Source: Thermohalobaculum sp964576075 (GTDB lineage: Bacteria > Pseudomonadota > Alphaproteobacteria > Rhodobacterales > Rhodobacteraceae). From it: a DNA stretch of 64,000 nt. The notes beneath the pieces are model-generated. The model made no database searches and had not been told where the DNA came from. It saw nothing but the letters and a program-made list of their open reading frames with translations. Position numbers and translations under genes: made by a program. The stretch lies in contig CAZNTX010000009.1 in the NCBI GenBank assembly GCA_964576075.1, positions 1-64,000 of the forward strand. Direction: 5' to 3'. Positions 17,854-27,094 of the stretch are shown here, piece by piece (positions within the stretch are counted from its first letter, which is position 1; each line of letters starts with the position of its first letter).

Positions 17854-18123
17854 TTAGGCGCCCTCGGGCCGGCCCCGTCGGCGGCGGGGCGCATGCGGCC
17901 GGGCGGCGGCCTCGCGGAGGAGGCCGGTCATCGGGTGGTTCTCGGGCGGCGCGTGATGGGCGAGGAGGCGGGCGGCGGCCTCGGCCGGGGAGGCCTCGGC
18001 GGGCAGACCGAGCGCCCAGTCGAAGAAGATCGCGCGGGCGTCCTCGGGGCCGAGCGCCTCCATCCGCAACGCCTCGGCGATGAGCGCGCGGGGGTCGTCC
18101 GGATGGGCGTCTTTCCTGGCCAT
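17854..18123 (-). CDS. Small hypothetical protein
   Basis: A protein of 89 residues, Ala/Arg-rich and acidic in its first half (RKDAHPDDPRALIAEALRME), ending in a basic tail. No motif, signal or membrane segment is visible. It starts 13 bases after the stop of the aldolase gene on the same strand, so the two are probably cotranscribed. G/C at third codon positions and a plausible helical N-terminal part support a real gene. I do not recognise it. Confidence 0.6.
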   Translation of the reverse strand: MARKDAHPDDPRALIAEALRMEALGPEDARAIFFDWALGLPAEASPAEAAARLLAHHAPPENHPMTGLLREAAARPHAPRRRRGRPEGA

Positions 18124-18135
18124 CGCACCGCCCTC

Positions 18136-18912
18136 TCAGAGCGCCGCCGCGCGGCAAGCCGCGCCGAGGGCCGCGATGTCGGAGACCGCGGCGACGAGAT
18201 CGGCCCCCTCCGCCGCGAGGGCCGCGGCGTCGCGCCCGGGCCAGGGGAAGACGCCGACGAGCCGGCCAGAGGCCCGCGCCGCCCGCGTCACCTCGGCGAA
18301 GGCCTCGGCGAGGCGCGGGGCGTCGCGCGCCGGGTCGAGGCCGGCATCGCTGGCGTAGTCGAAAGGGCCGAAGAACAGCATGGAAACGCCAGGCACCGCC
18401 GCGATCTCGCCCGCCGCGGCCAGGCCCGCCCGGCTCTCGATCTGGCAGGCGAGGAGCGCGCTGGCGTTCCAGGCGGCCTGATAGCCGGGATCCGCGCCGA
18501 AGCGGGTGGCGGCGATCACGCCGGCCGCGGCGCCGCGCCGTCCGAGCGGGGGGTAGAGCGCGCGCGCGACGGCCGCCTCGGCCTCCGCCGCGCTCTCGAC
18601 CTGGGGGATGACGAGCCCGTCCGCGCCCGCATCGAGGGCCTGCTGGATGCCGGGCTTGGCGTGGTCGGGCACCCGGACGAGGGCGGCCGCGCCCGCAGCC
18701 TTGAGCGCAGCGACCATCGCCGCGGCGGTCTCGACGCCGATCGCCCCGTGCTCCCGGTCCACAACGCCGAGGCGGAGCCCCGAGGCGGCGGCGATGCGCG
18801 CGGGCACCTGGCTCGCGATCCCGAGCCAGGCGCAGGCGACCGCGCCCGGACCGGCGATCCGGTCGAGCGTCTCTCTGGGGGTGGGGGCGCGCCCCTCGCG
18901 GCTCTCGCTCAT
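18136..18912 (-). CDS. HpcH/HpaI aldolase/citrate lyase family protein
   Basis: A protein of 258 residues with a TIM-barrel class II pyruvate aldolase pattern. It shows CAWLGIASQVPARIAAASG near the start, VVDREHGAIG with the catalytic His, VRVPDH, DGLVIPQVESAAEAE with metal-ligand Glu, and a late LFFGPFDYASDAGL. The family cleaves or forms 4-hydroxy-2-oxo acids, as in HpaI or rhamnonate aldolase. The usual second metal Asp lies in the FFGPFDYA segment. It is probably in an operon with the small gene downstream and is divergent from the SLC13 permease. Confidence 0.85.
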   Translation of the reverse strand: MSESREGRAPTPRETLDRIAGPGAVACAWLGIASQVPARIAAASGLRLGVVDREHGAIGVETAAAMVAALKAAGAAALVRVPDHAKPGIQQALDAGADGLVIPQVESAAEAEAAVARALYPPLGRRGAAAGVIAATRFGADPGYQAAWNASALLACQIESRAGLAAAGEIAAVPGVSMLFFGPFDYASDAGLDPARDAPRLAEAFAEVTRAARASGRLVGVFPWPGRDAAALAAEGADLVAAVSDIAALGAACRAAAL

Positions 18913-19053
18913 CGGCCTCTCTCCTCGGCGCCGCACTCTCGCCCGGGCCGGGCGCGCTTGGCAAGCCGGGGCGCATTGCACACCCCGCGCAGAGGCGGCA
19001 AACTCCCGCCCCGCGGCCCGCGCCGCCCGACGCCCCCCGAGGAGCCCCGCCCG

Positions 19054-20838
19054 ATGGCCGCGCCCGACGTCTCCCTCTGGCCCGCGCTGATCACCCTCGC
19101 CACCCTCGCGGGCATGTTCGTGCTCTTCCTGCGGGAAATCTACCCGCCCGAGGTGGTCGCGCTCGGCGGCGCGGCCTTCCTGCTCGCGATCGGGGTTCTC
19201 GAGGTCGAGGCGGTGCTCGGCGCCCTCGGCAACCCGGCGCCGCTGACCATCGCGGCGATGTTCATCCTCTCGGGCGCGCTCGTGCGCACCGGCGCGCTCG
19301 AGGCGATGACCCGCGCCATCGCCGAGCGCGCCGGAGAGCGCCCGCGCGCCGTCCTCGGCGGGCTCGCGGGCGTCACCATGGGGGCCTCTGCCTTCATGAA
19401 CAACACCCCCGTCGTCGTCATGATGATCCCGGTCGCGGGGCGGATCGCCAAGACGATGGGGGTCGCGGTCTCCAAGCTGTTGATCCCGCTCTCCTATGTG
19501 GCGGTGCTCGGGGGCACCTGCACGCTGATCGGCACCTCGACCAACCTCCTGGTCGACGGCGTCGCGCAAGGGGCGGGGCTCGCCCCCTTCGGCCTCTTCG
19601 AGATCACGCCGCTCGCCCTCGTGGTGGCCGCGGCGGGCGTCGGCTTCGTCGCGCTCGCCGCCCCCTGGGCGCTGCCGGAGCGCAATTCGCTGGTCTCGAT
19701 GCTGCCCGAGAGGAAGGCGCTCAAGTTCTTCACCGAGGTCGTGATCCCCGAGGGCTCGACGCTGATCGGGCGCAAGGTGCTCGACGTGCCCTATTTCTCG
19801 CGTGCCGGCATGCGGGTGATCGACGTGATCCGCGGCGATCTCTCGCTCCGGCGCCGGCTCCAGGAGGTCGAGCTCGCCGCTGGCGACATCGTGGTGATCC
19901 GCACCGGCGTCAACGAGCTCCTGTCGCTGCGCGAGAACAAGGCGCTGACGATGACCGGGCAGATCGACCCCCTGGGGCAGAAATCCACCATCACCGTCGA
20001 GGCGCTGATCACCCCGGGGACGCGCCTCGTCGGCCGCCTGCTCGGCGACTTGCGCCTGCGCCGGCGCTACGGCGTCTACCCCCTCGCGGTGCACAGGCGG
20101 GCCGAGCGGGTGGGCAACGTGCTCGACGAGGTGCGCGTGCGCGTCGGCGACACGCTGCTGCTCGAGGGCGCGCCCGACGACATCGCCCGGCTGGCCAACG
20201 AGCAGGGCCTCGCCGACCTCACCCGGCCCTCGGAGCGGCCCTATCGCCGCGAGAAGGCGCCGATCGTGCTCGCGGCGCTCGCGCTCGTGGTGGTGGGGGC
20301 GGCGGCGGGGCTGATGCCGATCGCGGGGCTCGCGCTCATCGCGGTCGCCCTCGTCCTCGTCACCCGCTGCATCGACGCCGAGGAGGCCTTCGACGCGGTC
20401 GAGCTGCGCCTGCTCGCCCTCATCGTCGCCATGCTCGCCATGGGACAGGCGCTCGAGAGCTCCGGCGCGGTGGCGCTTCTCGTCGGCTGGGCGGCGCCCT
20501 GGCTCCTGGAGCTGCCGCCCCAACTCGTGCTCTGGCTGGTGTTCCTGCTGGCCTCGGCGCTGACCGAGCTCGTCTCGAACAACGCGGTGGCGGTGGTGGT
20601 GACGCCGGTGGCGATCTCGGTGGCCGAGACGCTGGGGGTCGACCCGCGGCCCTTCGTGGTGGCGGTGATGCTCGCGGCCTCGGCGAGCTTCGCGACCCCG
20701 ATCGGCTATCAGACCAACACCATGGTCTACGCCCCCGGCGGCTACCGCTTCACCGACTTCATGCGCCTCGGCATCCCCCTCAATCTCGGCGTCGGCGTGC
20801 TCGCCGCCCTCCTCATCCCCCTCCTCTGGCCCCTCTGA
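19054..20838 (+). CDS. SLC13 family permease with two RCK_C domains
   Basis: An inner-membrane transporter of 594 residues. The N-terminal membrane half (about 1-210) contains ASAFMNNTPVVVMMIPV and the sodium-site-like GGTCTLIGTSTNLLVDG. Two TrkA-C/RCK_C cytosolic domains follow (about 225-315 and 325-400; IPEGSTLIGRKVLD and ITPGTRLVGRLLGD). The second membrane half has SNNAVAVVVTPVA and SFATPIGYQTNTMVY. This layout matches DASS/SLC13-type carriers for sulfate, dicarboxylates or citrate. The substrate is not decided. The ATG at 19054 follows GAGGAG. Confidence 0.9.
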   Translation: MAAPDVSLWPALITLATLAGMFVLFLREIYPPEVVALGGAAFLLAIGVLEVEAVLGALGNPAPLTIAAMFILSGALVRTGALEAMTRAIAERAGERPRAVLGGLAGVTMGASAFMNNTPVVVMMIPVAGRIAKTMGVAVSKLLIPLSYVAVLGGTCTLIGTSTNLLVDGVAQGAGLAPFGLFEITPLALVVAAAGVGFVALAAPWALPERNSLVSMLPERKALKFFTEVVIPEGSTLIGRKVLDVPYFSRAGMRVIDVIRGDLSLRRRLQEVELAAGDIVVIRTGVNELLSLRENKALTMTGQIDPLGQKSTITVEALITPGTRLVGRLLGDLRLRRRYGVYPLAVHRRAERVGNVLDEVRVRVGDTLLLEGAPDDIARLANEQGLADLTRPSERPYRREKAPIVLAALALVVVGAAAGLMPIAGLALIAVALVLVTRCIDAEEAFDAVELRLLALIVAMLAMGQALESSGAVALLVGWAAPWLLELPPQLVLWLVFLLASALTELVSNNAVAVVVTPVAISVAETLGVDPRPFVVAVMLAASASFATPIGYQTNTMVYAPGGYRFTDFMRLGIPLNLGVGVLAALLIPLLWPL

Positions 20839-20853
20839 GCGGCCCGCGCGGGG

Positions 20854-22908
20854 TCAATTGACACCCCCGGGGCCGCCGCCATCGCCACCGCGCCCGTCTG
20901 AGCCGAAGGGCACGAAGTCCGTGCCTGCGTCGTCCTGCACGGCGTCGTCCTGCACGGCGGCGGGCGGAGCCGGCGCCGGCGGCTCGACGGAGAGGTTGGA
21001 TGCGCGAAGGAAGCCGGTCCGCCCGTTCCAGAGCACCTGTAGCCACGAGGAGCCCGGAACGCTCCCGATCATCGCCACCCGAGTGCCCTTCGCGATCCGC
21101 GCCAGGCGATCGGATGAAAACGCCGGCGCCGCCCGGAAACTGGTCGCGCGGACTACGTAACCGGTTGTCGGGACAAGCGGTTGCACGCGAACCCCGGCAG
21201 GGTCCTCTGGCTCGGCGGCGGAGGCCTCGGGGGCCTGCGGCTCCGGCTCGGGGGCGAGGCGCGCGGCGACCCGGGCCTCGGAGACCTTCGACTCGAGCGC
21301 GGCGAGGGTCGGGCGGGTGAGCCGGCCCTCCGCGGGGAGGTCTTCGGCGCGCTGGAAGGCGGCGAGGGCCGCGCGGGTGCGCTGGCCGAGGAGGCCGTCG
21401 AGCGGCCCCGGGTCGTGGCCGAGGATCGCGAGGCGGGCCTGCAGCGCGCGGAGCGCCGCGCGGCCGAGGCGGAGCTCCGGCTCGGCGGGCTCGGCCGGCG
21501 CGGCGGCGGGGGGCTCCGGCGCGGGGTCCGGGCCGGGATCCGCCGCAGGGTCGGGGAAGCGCCGGCGCACCCAGCGCTCGGGCACCCGCTCCTGCAGCGC
21601 ATCGTGGAGCGCTCGGGTGGCCTCTCCGGTGACCGGGCCGCGGCCGCGGCCCTCGTAGAGACGGATCGCCTCGGCGAGGCCCTCGGAGAGCCGGCCGTCG
21701 AGGGGGCCGTCATAGAGGTTCAGCACGGCGAGGCGGGCCTGGATCGCACGGATCTCCGTGGCGTCGAGGTCGGTGTCGCCGGCATCGGGGGCGGGATCGG
21801 GGGGCGGCGCGGCGGGCGGCGCGTCCCGCGGCTCCGCCCCGCCGCCCGGGCGCAGAATGGCGAGCTGCTCGGGGTCGAGAGCGCCGTCGGCCGCGCCCTC
21901 GTCCGGCCGCTCTGGGGCCTGCCCCGGGGGATCGGACGGCGCCTCCGCCACCGCGGCCGCCGCGGCCTCGAGCGCGGCGAGGCGGCGGCGGGCGACGGGG
22001 GCGAAGATGCCCTCGGGAAAGCGATCGAGATAGTCTCTATAATCCCTCGGGTCGTCGCTGTCGGCGATGGCGGCGACGAAGGCGGCCTCGATGGCGGCGC
22101 GGTCGGGGACGCCCGGGGCGGGGTCGGGCGCCGGGCCGGGCTCGGGCGGGCGGAGGAACAGATCGGCCGCCGAGAGCGAGGCGTAATGCGCAGGCTCCTG
22201 GCGCCCGGCGGTCTTTGCGAGCACGTCGTCGCGGACCTGCCGGAAGAGCTTGCCGATCTCGAGCCCGGGCGTGCGCAAGGCGGCCGCCAGAGCCTCGGCA
22301 TAGGGCGAGTTGCGCCCCGCCCCGTCGGCGGCGACGGTGCCGGCGCGGGCGGCATAGGCGACGATCTCGTTGTCGTCGATCCCCGTGACGAGCGTCAGAC
22401 CGCGCCCGAGGCCGAGATCGGCGGAGCGGGTTCCGGCCTCGGCGATCATGCGCTCGGCGAAGGGGTTGTTGCGGCAGGCATCGAGGATCACGACGCTCAG
22501 CCGCGAGGCCGGGCGCACCGTGCGGCGGAAGAAGTCGAGCGGCATGGCGTGAAAGGGGATGTCGCCGGGCGCGGTGACATCGGCATCGACCGGCATCAGA
22601 TAGTTGCGCTGGCGCCACTCCATGCCGTGGCCGGCGAAATAGAGCACCGCGATCTCGGCCTCCGCGGCGCGGCGGCGGAAGCGGTCGAGGCCGCGCCGGA
22701 GCGTCTCGAAATCGGCGTCGAGGAGGGTGGCGGTCTCGAAGCCCACCTCCTCGAGGGCGGCGGCGATCTCCGCGGCGTCGTTCGCGGGATTGGCGAGGGC
22801 GGGCGCCCGCTCGTAGGCCGCGTTGCCGATGACGAGGGCGACCCGCTCGGCGGCCGCGGCGAGCCCCGGACAGCAAACCAGGACCAGAAGGACGAGACCG
22901 ACTTTCAC
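20854..22908 (-). CDS. Caspase-family (metacaspase-like) protein with PG-binding-like and SH3 domains
   Basis: A secreted or periplasmic protein of 684 residues. After a signal peptide (VGLVLLVLVCCPGLAAAA) comes a C14 caspase p20 domain (about 22-250) with the catalytic His in YFAGHGMEW and Cys in VILDACRNNPF. A Pro/Ala-rich linker follows, then two peptidoglycan-binding-1-like repeats (LNLYDGPLDGRL and LAILGHDPGPLDG) and a C-terminal bacterial SH3 domain (TGYVVRATSFRAAPAF...). I chose the GTG at 22908 because GGGGGG lies 6 bases upstream. The ATG at 22929 is in frame but has its purine run touching it. The role is unknown; family members are proteases or signalling scaffolds. Confidence 0.87.
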   Translation of the reverse strand: MKVGLVLLVLVCCPGLAAAAERVALVIGNAAYERAPALANPANDAAEIAAALEEVGFETATLLDADFETLRRGLDRFRRRAAEAEIAVLYFAGHGMEWRQRNYLMPVDADVTAPGDIPFHAMPLDFFRRTVRPASRLSVVILDACRNNPFAERMIAEAGTRSADLGLGRGLTLVTGIDDNEIVAYAARAGTVAADGAGRNSPYAEALAAALRTPGLEIGKLFRQVRDDVLAKTAGRQEPAHYASLSAADLFLRPPEPGPAPDPAPGVPDRAAIEAAFVAAIADSDDPRDYRDYLDRFPEGIFAPVARRRLAALEAAAAAVAEAPSDPPGQAPERPDEGAADGALDPEQLAILRPGGGAEPRDAPPAAPPPDPAPDAGDTDLDATEIRAIQARLAVLNLYDGPLDGRLSEGLAEAIRLYEGRGRGPVTGEATRALHDALQERVPERWVRRRFPDPAADPGPDPAPEPPAAAPAEPAEPELRLGRAALRALQARLAILGHDPGPLDGLLGQRTRAALAAFQRAEDLPAEGRLTRPTLAALESKVSEARVAARLAPEPEPQAPEASAAEPEDPAGVRVQPLVPTTGYVVRATSFRAAPAFSSDRLARIAKGTRVAMIGSVPGSSWLQVLWNGRTGFLRASNLSVEPPAPAPPAAVQDDAVQDDAGTDFVPFGSDGRGGDGGGPGGVN

Positions 22909-23038
22909 GATATACCCCCCGACGCGCATCCCTTCGTTGCACCATAGCGGCCGCAGGGGCGGTGTCGCAAACGCGGCGCGGTTGAGACGGGGCGCGGGGC
23001 GGGCTATGCAGAGGCGTGGACGCAGGGAGGAGGAACCG

Positions 23039-23422
23039 ATGCGCCGTCTCGCCAGCCATGCCGCCCGGGGGGCCGCGCTCGCCGCCCTGCTCACGGGCGG
23101 CGCCTGTTCGCTGCCCACGGAGGCGATCTCCCCGCCCGAGGGCACGACGCTCTTCGTCGACGGGCGCGAGGTGATCCTGCGCGCGCGCTACGACCCGTTC
23201 CAGTTCGCCTACTACACCGAGGTGATCCCGCTGCGCGGCCGGATGGACGCGATACCGCGGGAGGAGGCGATCCGCATCGTCGAGGAGGAGTTCGGGCCGC
23301 AGGTCTGCGGCGGCGGCCCGCTTGCGGTCTCCGGCGGGGCGTGGGGGGTGATCGCGCCCGCCGAGGCGGTGCACGAATACCCCACGCGCGGGGGCTGGCA
23401 GATCCTCGCCTCCTGCGCCTGA
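23039..23422 (+). CDS. Hypothetical exported protein or lipoprotein
   Basis: A protein of 127 residues. A hydrophobic signal (ARGAALAALLTGGACSLP) ends in a Cys that could be lipidated, although the lipobox is imperfect. The mature part is a compact domain with FVDGREVILRARYDP and EEFGPQVCGGGPLAV and a final Cys, so two mature cysteines besides the possible lipid Cys could pair. AGGGAGGAGG precedes the ATG. It is divergent from the caspase-like gene, 130 bases apart. No family recognised. Confidence 0.7.
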   Translation: MRRLASHAARGAALAALLTGGACSLPTEAISPPEGTTLFVDGREVILRARYDPFQFAYYTEVIPLRGRMDAIPREEAIRIVEEEFGPQVCGGGPLAVSGGAWGVIAPAEAVHEYPTRGGWQILASCA

Positions 23423-23501
23423 GCGCGCGCAGGGGGCCGCTCCTTGTCACCCGCCGATGCGCGCACTATGACGGGCCAAAAGGTATCCCGACGAGGTTCC
23501 C

Positions 23502-24248
23502 ATGGCCGGCCACTCCAAATGGGCGAACATCCAGCACCGCAAGGGGCGCCAGGACGCCGCGCGCTCCAAGCTCTTCTCCAAGCTCGCCAAAGAGATCACC
23601 GTCGCGGCGAAGATGGGCGATCCGGACCCGGAGAAGAACCCCCGCCTGCGCCTCGCCGTGAAGGAGGCGAAATCCAATTCGGTGCCGAAGGACGTCATCG
23701 AGCGCGCGATCAAGAAATCCCAGGGCGGCGACGCCGAGACCTACGAGGAGATCCGCTACGAGGGCTACGGCCCCGGCGGCGTCGCCATGATCGTCGAGGC
23801 GCTGACGGACAACCGTAACCGCACCGCCTCCAACGTCCGCTCCACCTTCTCCAAGCACGGCGGCAATCTCGGCGAGACGGGCTCGGTCGGCTTCATGTTC
23901 GACCGCAAGGGGCAGATCGTCTATCCGGCGAGCGTCGCCGATGCCGACACCGTGATGGAGGCCGCGATCGAGGCCGGGGCGGAGGACGTCGAGAGCTCCG
24001 AGGACGGGCACATCGTCTACACCGAGGCGGGCGAGCTCGCCGCCGTCTCCCAGGCGCTCGAGGAGGCGCTCGGCGAGTCGGAGACCACCAAGCTCGTCTG
24101 GAAGCCGCAGACGCTCACCCCGGTCGACGAGACGACGGGCGCGACGCTCATGAAGCTCATGACCGCCCTCGAGGACGACGACGACGTGCAGACCGTCACG
24201 GCGAATTTCGACATGTCCGACGAGGTGATGGAGAAGCTCGCCTCCTGA
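23502..24248 (+). CDS. yebC: YebC/PmpR family regulatory protein
   Basis: A protein of 248 residues with the family signature MAGHSKWANIQHRKGRQD, then PKDVIERAIKK, RYEGYGPGGVAMIVE and LTDNRNRTASNVRS. Members act as transcriptional regulators, and recent work links the family to rescue of ribosomes on proline-rich stretches. Full length and intact. Translation of the next gene starts 22 bases later, so they may be cotranscribed. Confidence 0.96.
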   Translation: MAGHSKWANIQHRKGRQDAARSKLFSKLAKEITVAAKMGDPDPEKNPRLRLAVKEAKSNSVPKDVIERAIKKSQGGDAETYEEIRYEGYGPGGVAMIVEALTDNRNRTASNVRSTFSKHGGNLGETGSVGFMFDRKGQIVYPASVADADTVMEAAIEAGAEDVESSEDGHIVYTEAGELAAVSQALEEALGESETTKLVWKPQTLTPVDETTGATLMKLMTALEDDDDVQTVTANFDMSDEVMEKLAS

Positions 24249-24270
24249 TCGCAGCCGCCGGAGGCCGCCC

Positions 24271-25167
24271 ATGAGCGACGCGCTGACCGACGCACACCGC
24301 AAGGCCGGCGCCGCTTGGGACGGGGCCGCGGCGGGCTCTTACGCCAATTGGTGGGAGGTGCCGGGCCTCGCGGGCTATGTCGACGGGCGCATCGCCGAGG
24401 CGCTGCTCGGCCCTGGCGCCTCCGGCGAGGGGGGCGTGCCCGCCATCCTGCGCACGGCGCTCGGGGAGGCGGCGCCGCTCGGCCTCGGCGTCTCCATCGG
24501 CTGCGGGTCGGGGGGCAAGGAGCGCGGGCTCCTCGCCGCCGGCGTCGTCGAGCGGATGCGCCTCTTCGAGGTCTCCCCCGCCCGGCTCGCCCGTGCAGAG
24601 GAGGCGGCCGCGGCGGAGGGGCTCGGCCCCCGCGTCGACTGCGTCCTGGCCGACGGCTTCGCGGTCGACCACCCGCCCTACGATCTCGTCTACTGGGACC
24701 ATGCGCTGCACCACATGTTCGACGTGGACCGGGCCGTGGCCTGGAGCGTGGCGGCGCTGAGGCCCGGGGGCTGGCTTTTCGTGAACGACTATATCGGGCC
24801 GACCCGGCTGCAATGGCCCTGGGCGCAGAGCCTCTTCGTGCGCCGCGCGCTGATCGACGTCTCGGCCCATCTGCCCGCCCCGATCCGCCGCCCCCGCTTC
24901 CGCACTCCCCTCGACCGCTGGCGGCTGAAGCGGCGCGACCCCTCGGAGGCGCCGCAGAGCGACCGGATCGCGGCCGCCATCGCGGCCCATGCCCCGGGGA
25001 TGCGCCTCGCCCCGCTCGGCGGCGCCGTGCTCAACATCGCGGGCCACGCGCTCGCCACCGCCCCGGGGATCGACGCCGCCATCGACCGCGTCATCGCCTG
25101 GGACCGCGAAGCCGAGGCCCGCGGCTACGTCCATTTCGCCGCCGGGCTCTGGCAGAAGCCCGCCTGA
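24271..25167 (+). CDS. Class I SAM-dependent methyltransferase
   Basis: A protein of 298 residues. The SAM motif I is LGVSIGCGSGGKERGLL at about 71-87, followed by RLFEVSPARLARAEEAA and the post-core YDLVYWDHALHHMFDVDRA. This resembles methyltransferases found next to polysaccharide genes, but no substrate can be named. A Trp-rich N-terminus (AGSYANWWEVPG) precedes the core. GGAGG precedes the ATG. It converges with the phosphoesterase gene, with 3 bases between stops. Confidence 0.82.
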   Translation: MSDALTDAHRKAGAAWDGAAAGSYANWWEVPGLAGYVDGRIAEALLGPGASGEGGVPAILRTALGEAAPLGLGVSIGCGSGGKERGLLAAGVVERMRLFEVSPARLARAEEAAAAEGLGPRVDCVLADGFAVDHPPYDLVYWDHALHHMFDVDRAVAWSVAALRPGGWLFVNDYIGPTRLQWPWAQSLFVRRALIDVSAHLPAPIRRPRFRTPLDRWRLKRRDPSEAPQSDRIAAAIAAHAPGMRLAPLGGAVLNIAGHALATAPGIDAAIDRVIAWDREAEARGYVHFAAGLWQKPA

Positions 25168-25170
25168 GCC

Positions 25171-25980
25171 TCAGCCCGCGGGCGCGAGCGCGCCGCCGAT
25201 GCGGATCGGGGTGAGTCTCCGGGCGAGGCCGGTGCGGTCGTCGGTCTCCACCAGCACGCCCGAGAGCGTCGCCTCCGCCTCCGCCGGCGTGAAGCGGCCC
25301 GCCCCCATGCCGGTGACGAAGCGCTTGAGCGGCTCCTCCTTGTCCATGCCGATCACGCTGTCATAGGCGCCGCACATGCCCGCATCGGTCTGATAGGCGG
25401 TGCCGCGGGGGAGGATCATGGAATCCGCCGTCGGCACATGGGTGTGGCTGCCGATCACGAGCGAGGCGCGCCCGTCGCACCAATGCCCGATCGCCATCTT
25501 CTCCGAGGTCGCCTCCGCATGGATCTCCACCACCGCCGCATCGCAGCCGGCCCCGAGCGGATGGCGCTTCAGCGCCGCCTCGATGGCGGAGAACGGATCG
25601 TCGAAGGGCCGGTTCATGAAGACCCGCCCGAGCGCCACCGCGACGAGCACCCGCCGCCCCCGCGGCGCCTCGAAGACGGCCGCCCCCCGCCCCGGCGCGG
25701 TCTTGGCGAAGTTGAGCGGGCGGAGGATGCGCGGCTCGCCCTCGATGGCCGCGATCATCTCCTTCTGGTCGAAGGCGTGGTCGCCGAGGGTGATCGCATC
25801 GGCCCCCGCCGCGAGAAGCTCGGCGGCGATGGCGGCGGTCAGCCCGTAGCCCGCCGCCGCGTTCTCCGCGTTGACGATGGCGAAATCGGCGCGGAGCTCG
25901 GATTTGAGCCCCGCGAGCCGGTCGATCAGCGCGGCGCGGCCGGTGCGGCCCACCACGTCTCCGAGGAAGAGGATACGCAT
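25171..25980 (-). CDS. YmdB-family metallophosphoesterase
   Basis: A dinuclear metal phosphodiesterase of 269 residues. Ligand motifs in order: FLGDVVGRTGR, IVNAENAAAGYG, TLGDHAFDQKE (Asp where many relatives have Asn), EIHAEATSEKMA and IGSHTHVPTAD. In Bacillus YmdB hydrolyses 2',3'-cyclic nucleotides and affects sporulation and biofilm choice. In alphaproteobacteria the gene is usually next to 5-formyl-THF cyclo-ligase, as here with one gene between. The ATG at 25980 is the family start. Confidence 0.9.
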   Translation of the reverse strand: MRILFLGDVVGRTGRAALIDRLAGLKSELRADFAIVNAENAAAGYGLTAAIAAELLAAGADAITLGDHAFDQKEMIAAIEGEPRILRPLNFAKTAPGRGAAVFEAPRGRRVLVAVALGRVFMNRPFDDPFSAIEAALKRHPLGAGCDAAVVEIHAEATSEKMAIGHWCDGRASLVIGSHTHVPTADSMILPRGTAYQTDAGMCGAYDSVIGMDKEEPLKRFVTGMGAGRFTPAEAEATLSGVLVETDDRTGLARRLTPIRIGGALAPAG

Positions 25981-26021
25981 GGCGCCCCGTCTAGGCCCCG
26001 CGGCCCCGCCCCGCAAGCGCC

Positions 26022-26510
26022 TCAGAGCCGGCGGTGCATGACCAGCGCGTCGACGAGGCCGAGGCGGGGATGGCGGAAGGCCTCCGGTATGCGCCCGATC
26101 ACGGCGAAGCCCGCCCGCTCCCAGGTGGCCACCGCGCGGATGTTGCTCGCGACGACGAAGTTGAACTGCATCGCCCGGAAGCCCTGCCCCCGGGCGCGGT
26201 CCATCGCGTCGGCGAGCATGGCGCGGGCGACGCCCCGGCCCTCGGCCCCCGGCGCGGTCACGAATCCCGCATTGGCCACATGATCCCCCCCGCCCCTCTG
26301 GTTCGCCATCAGGTAATAGCTGCCGAGCGCCGCGCCCCCCTCCTCGGCGAGGAAGGCGGCATGCGGCGGGTCGCGCCAGAAAGCGAGCGCCTCGGCGCGC
26401 GAGACGTCGCGCGGCACGCAATAGGTCTCCCCGGCGCGAAAGACGGGCTCGAGCATCGCCCAGAGCGCCGCGTCGTCGCCCGGGCCCGCGGGGCGGAGGG
26501 AGAGGCTCAC
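26022..26510 (-). CDS. GNAT family N-acetyltransferase
   Basis: A protein of 162 residues. The acetyl-CoA loop is GAEGRGVARAMLADAM, preceded by the beta strands of ALGSYYLMANQRG and followed by FNFVVASNIRAVATWERAGF, a standard GNAT fold end. The start is the GTG at 26510, which overlaps the stop of the upstream cyclo-ligase gene as GTGA, so translation is coupled. Substrate unknown. Confidence 0.88.
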   Translation of the reverse strand: MSLSLRPAGPGDDAALWAMLEPVFRAGETYCVPRDVSRAEALAFWRDPPHAAFLAEEGGAALGSYYLMANQRGGGDHVANAGFVTAPGAEGRGVARAMLADAMDRARGQGFRAMQFNFVVASNIRAVATWERAGFAVIGRIPEAFRHPRLGLVDALVMHRRL

Positions 26511-27094
26511 GGGCGCAGCGTCTCGCGCTCGGTCACCACCGCGTCGAGGCGCTGGTCGGTCGCGTCGCGCGGAACCGCCGGGATCTCCTGCGCCGCATAG
26601 GCGACGCCCACGGCCCGGGTCGGCCGGCGCGCGCGCAGCTTGGCGAGCGTGCGGTCGTAGAACCCCCCGCCATAGCCGAGGCGCCAGAGCCCCCGGTCGA
26701 AGGCCAGGAGCGGGGCGATCAGGAGATCGGGCTCGAGCCAGTCCCCCTCGGCCGGGATCTCCGCGCCGAACGGCCCCGCGACCATCTCCACGCCCGGCCG
26801 CCATTCCCGGAAGGCGAGCGGCAGCCCCTTGCCCTCGATGACCGGCACGCAGAGCCTGAGCCCGCGGTCGAGCAGCGCCGTCATGAGCGGGGTCGGGTCG
26901 ATCTCGGTGCGGATCGGGCGGTAGCCGGAGACGACCGCCACCCCCCCGGCGAAGCCCTCCGCGAGGAAACGCTCGGCAGCAGCCTCCGCGGCCCCGGCGC
27001 CCGCGGCATGGGCCGCCTTGCGCGCGGCGAAGGCGGCCTTGCGGGCCGCGGCCTTCTCGGCGGCGAGATCGGGGGCGTCGGACGAGTCGCTCAT
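26507..27094 (-). CDS. 5-formyltetrahydrofolate cyclo-ligase
   Basis: A protein of 195 residues that converts 5-formyl-THF to 5,10-methenyl-THF with ATP. The basic N-terminus (AARKAAFAARKAAH) and the ATP-binding motif LGYGGGFYDRTLAKL near the C-terminus are diagnostic, with GYRPIRTEID in the middle. The ATG at 27094 is the likely start; the frame extends five codons upstream. It is coupled to the downstream GNAT gene by a 4-base overlap. Confidence 0.93.
   Translation of the reverse strand: MSDSSDAPDLAAEKAAARKAAFAARKAAHAAGAGAAEAAAERFLAEGFAGGVAVVSGYRPIRTEIDPTPLMTALLDRGLRLCVPVIEGKGLPLAFREWRPGVEMVAGPFGAEIPAEGDWLEPDLLIAPLLAFDRGLWRLGYGGGFYDRTLAKLRARRPTRAVGVAYAAQEIPAVPRDATDQRLDAVVTERETLRP

Noticed and set aside
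17764..19053. Long plus-strand open frame upstream of the SLC13 permease
   Set aside because: It is the opposite strand of the aldolase and small hypothetical genes and is Arg/Gly-rich. The permease starts at the ATG at 19054 with a ribosome site.
20854..23145. Using the most upstream start for the caspase-like protein
   Set aside because: It would add about 79 residues without signal-like features ahead of an evident signal peptide and overlap the divergent gene's promoter and start.
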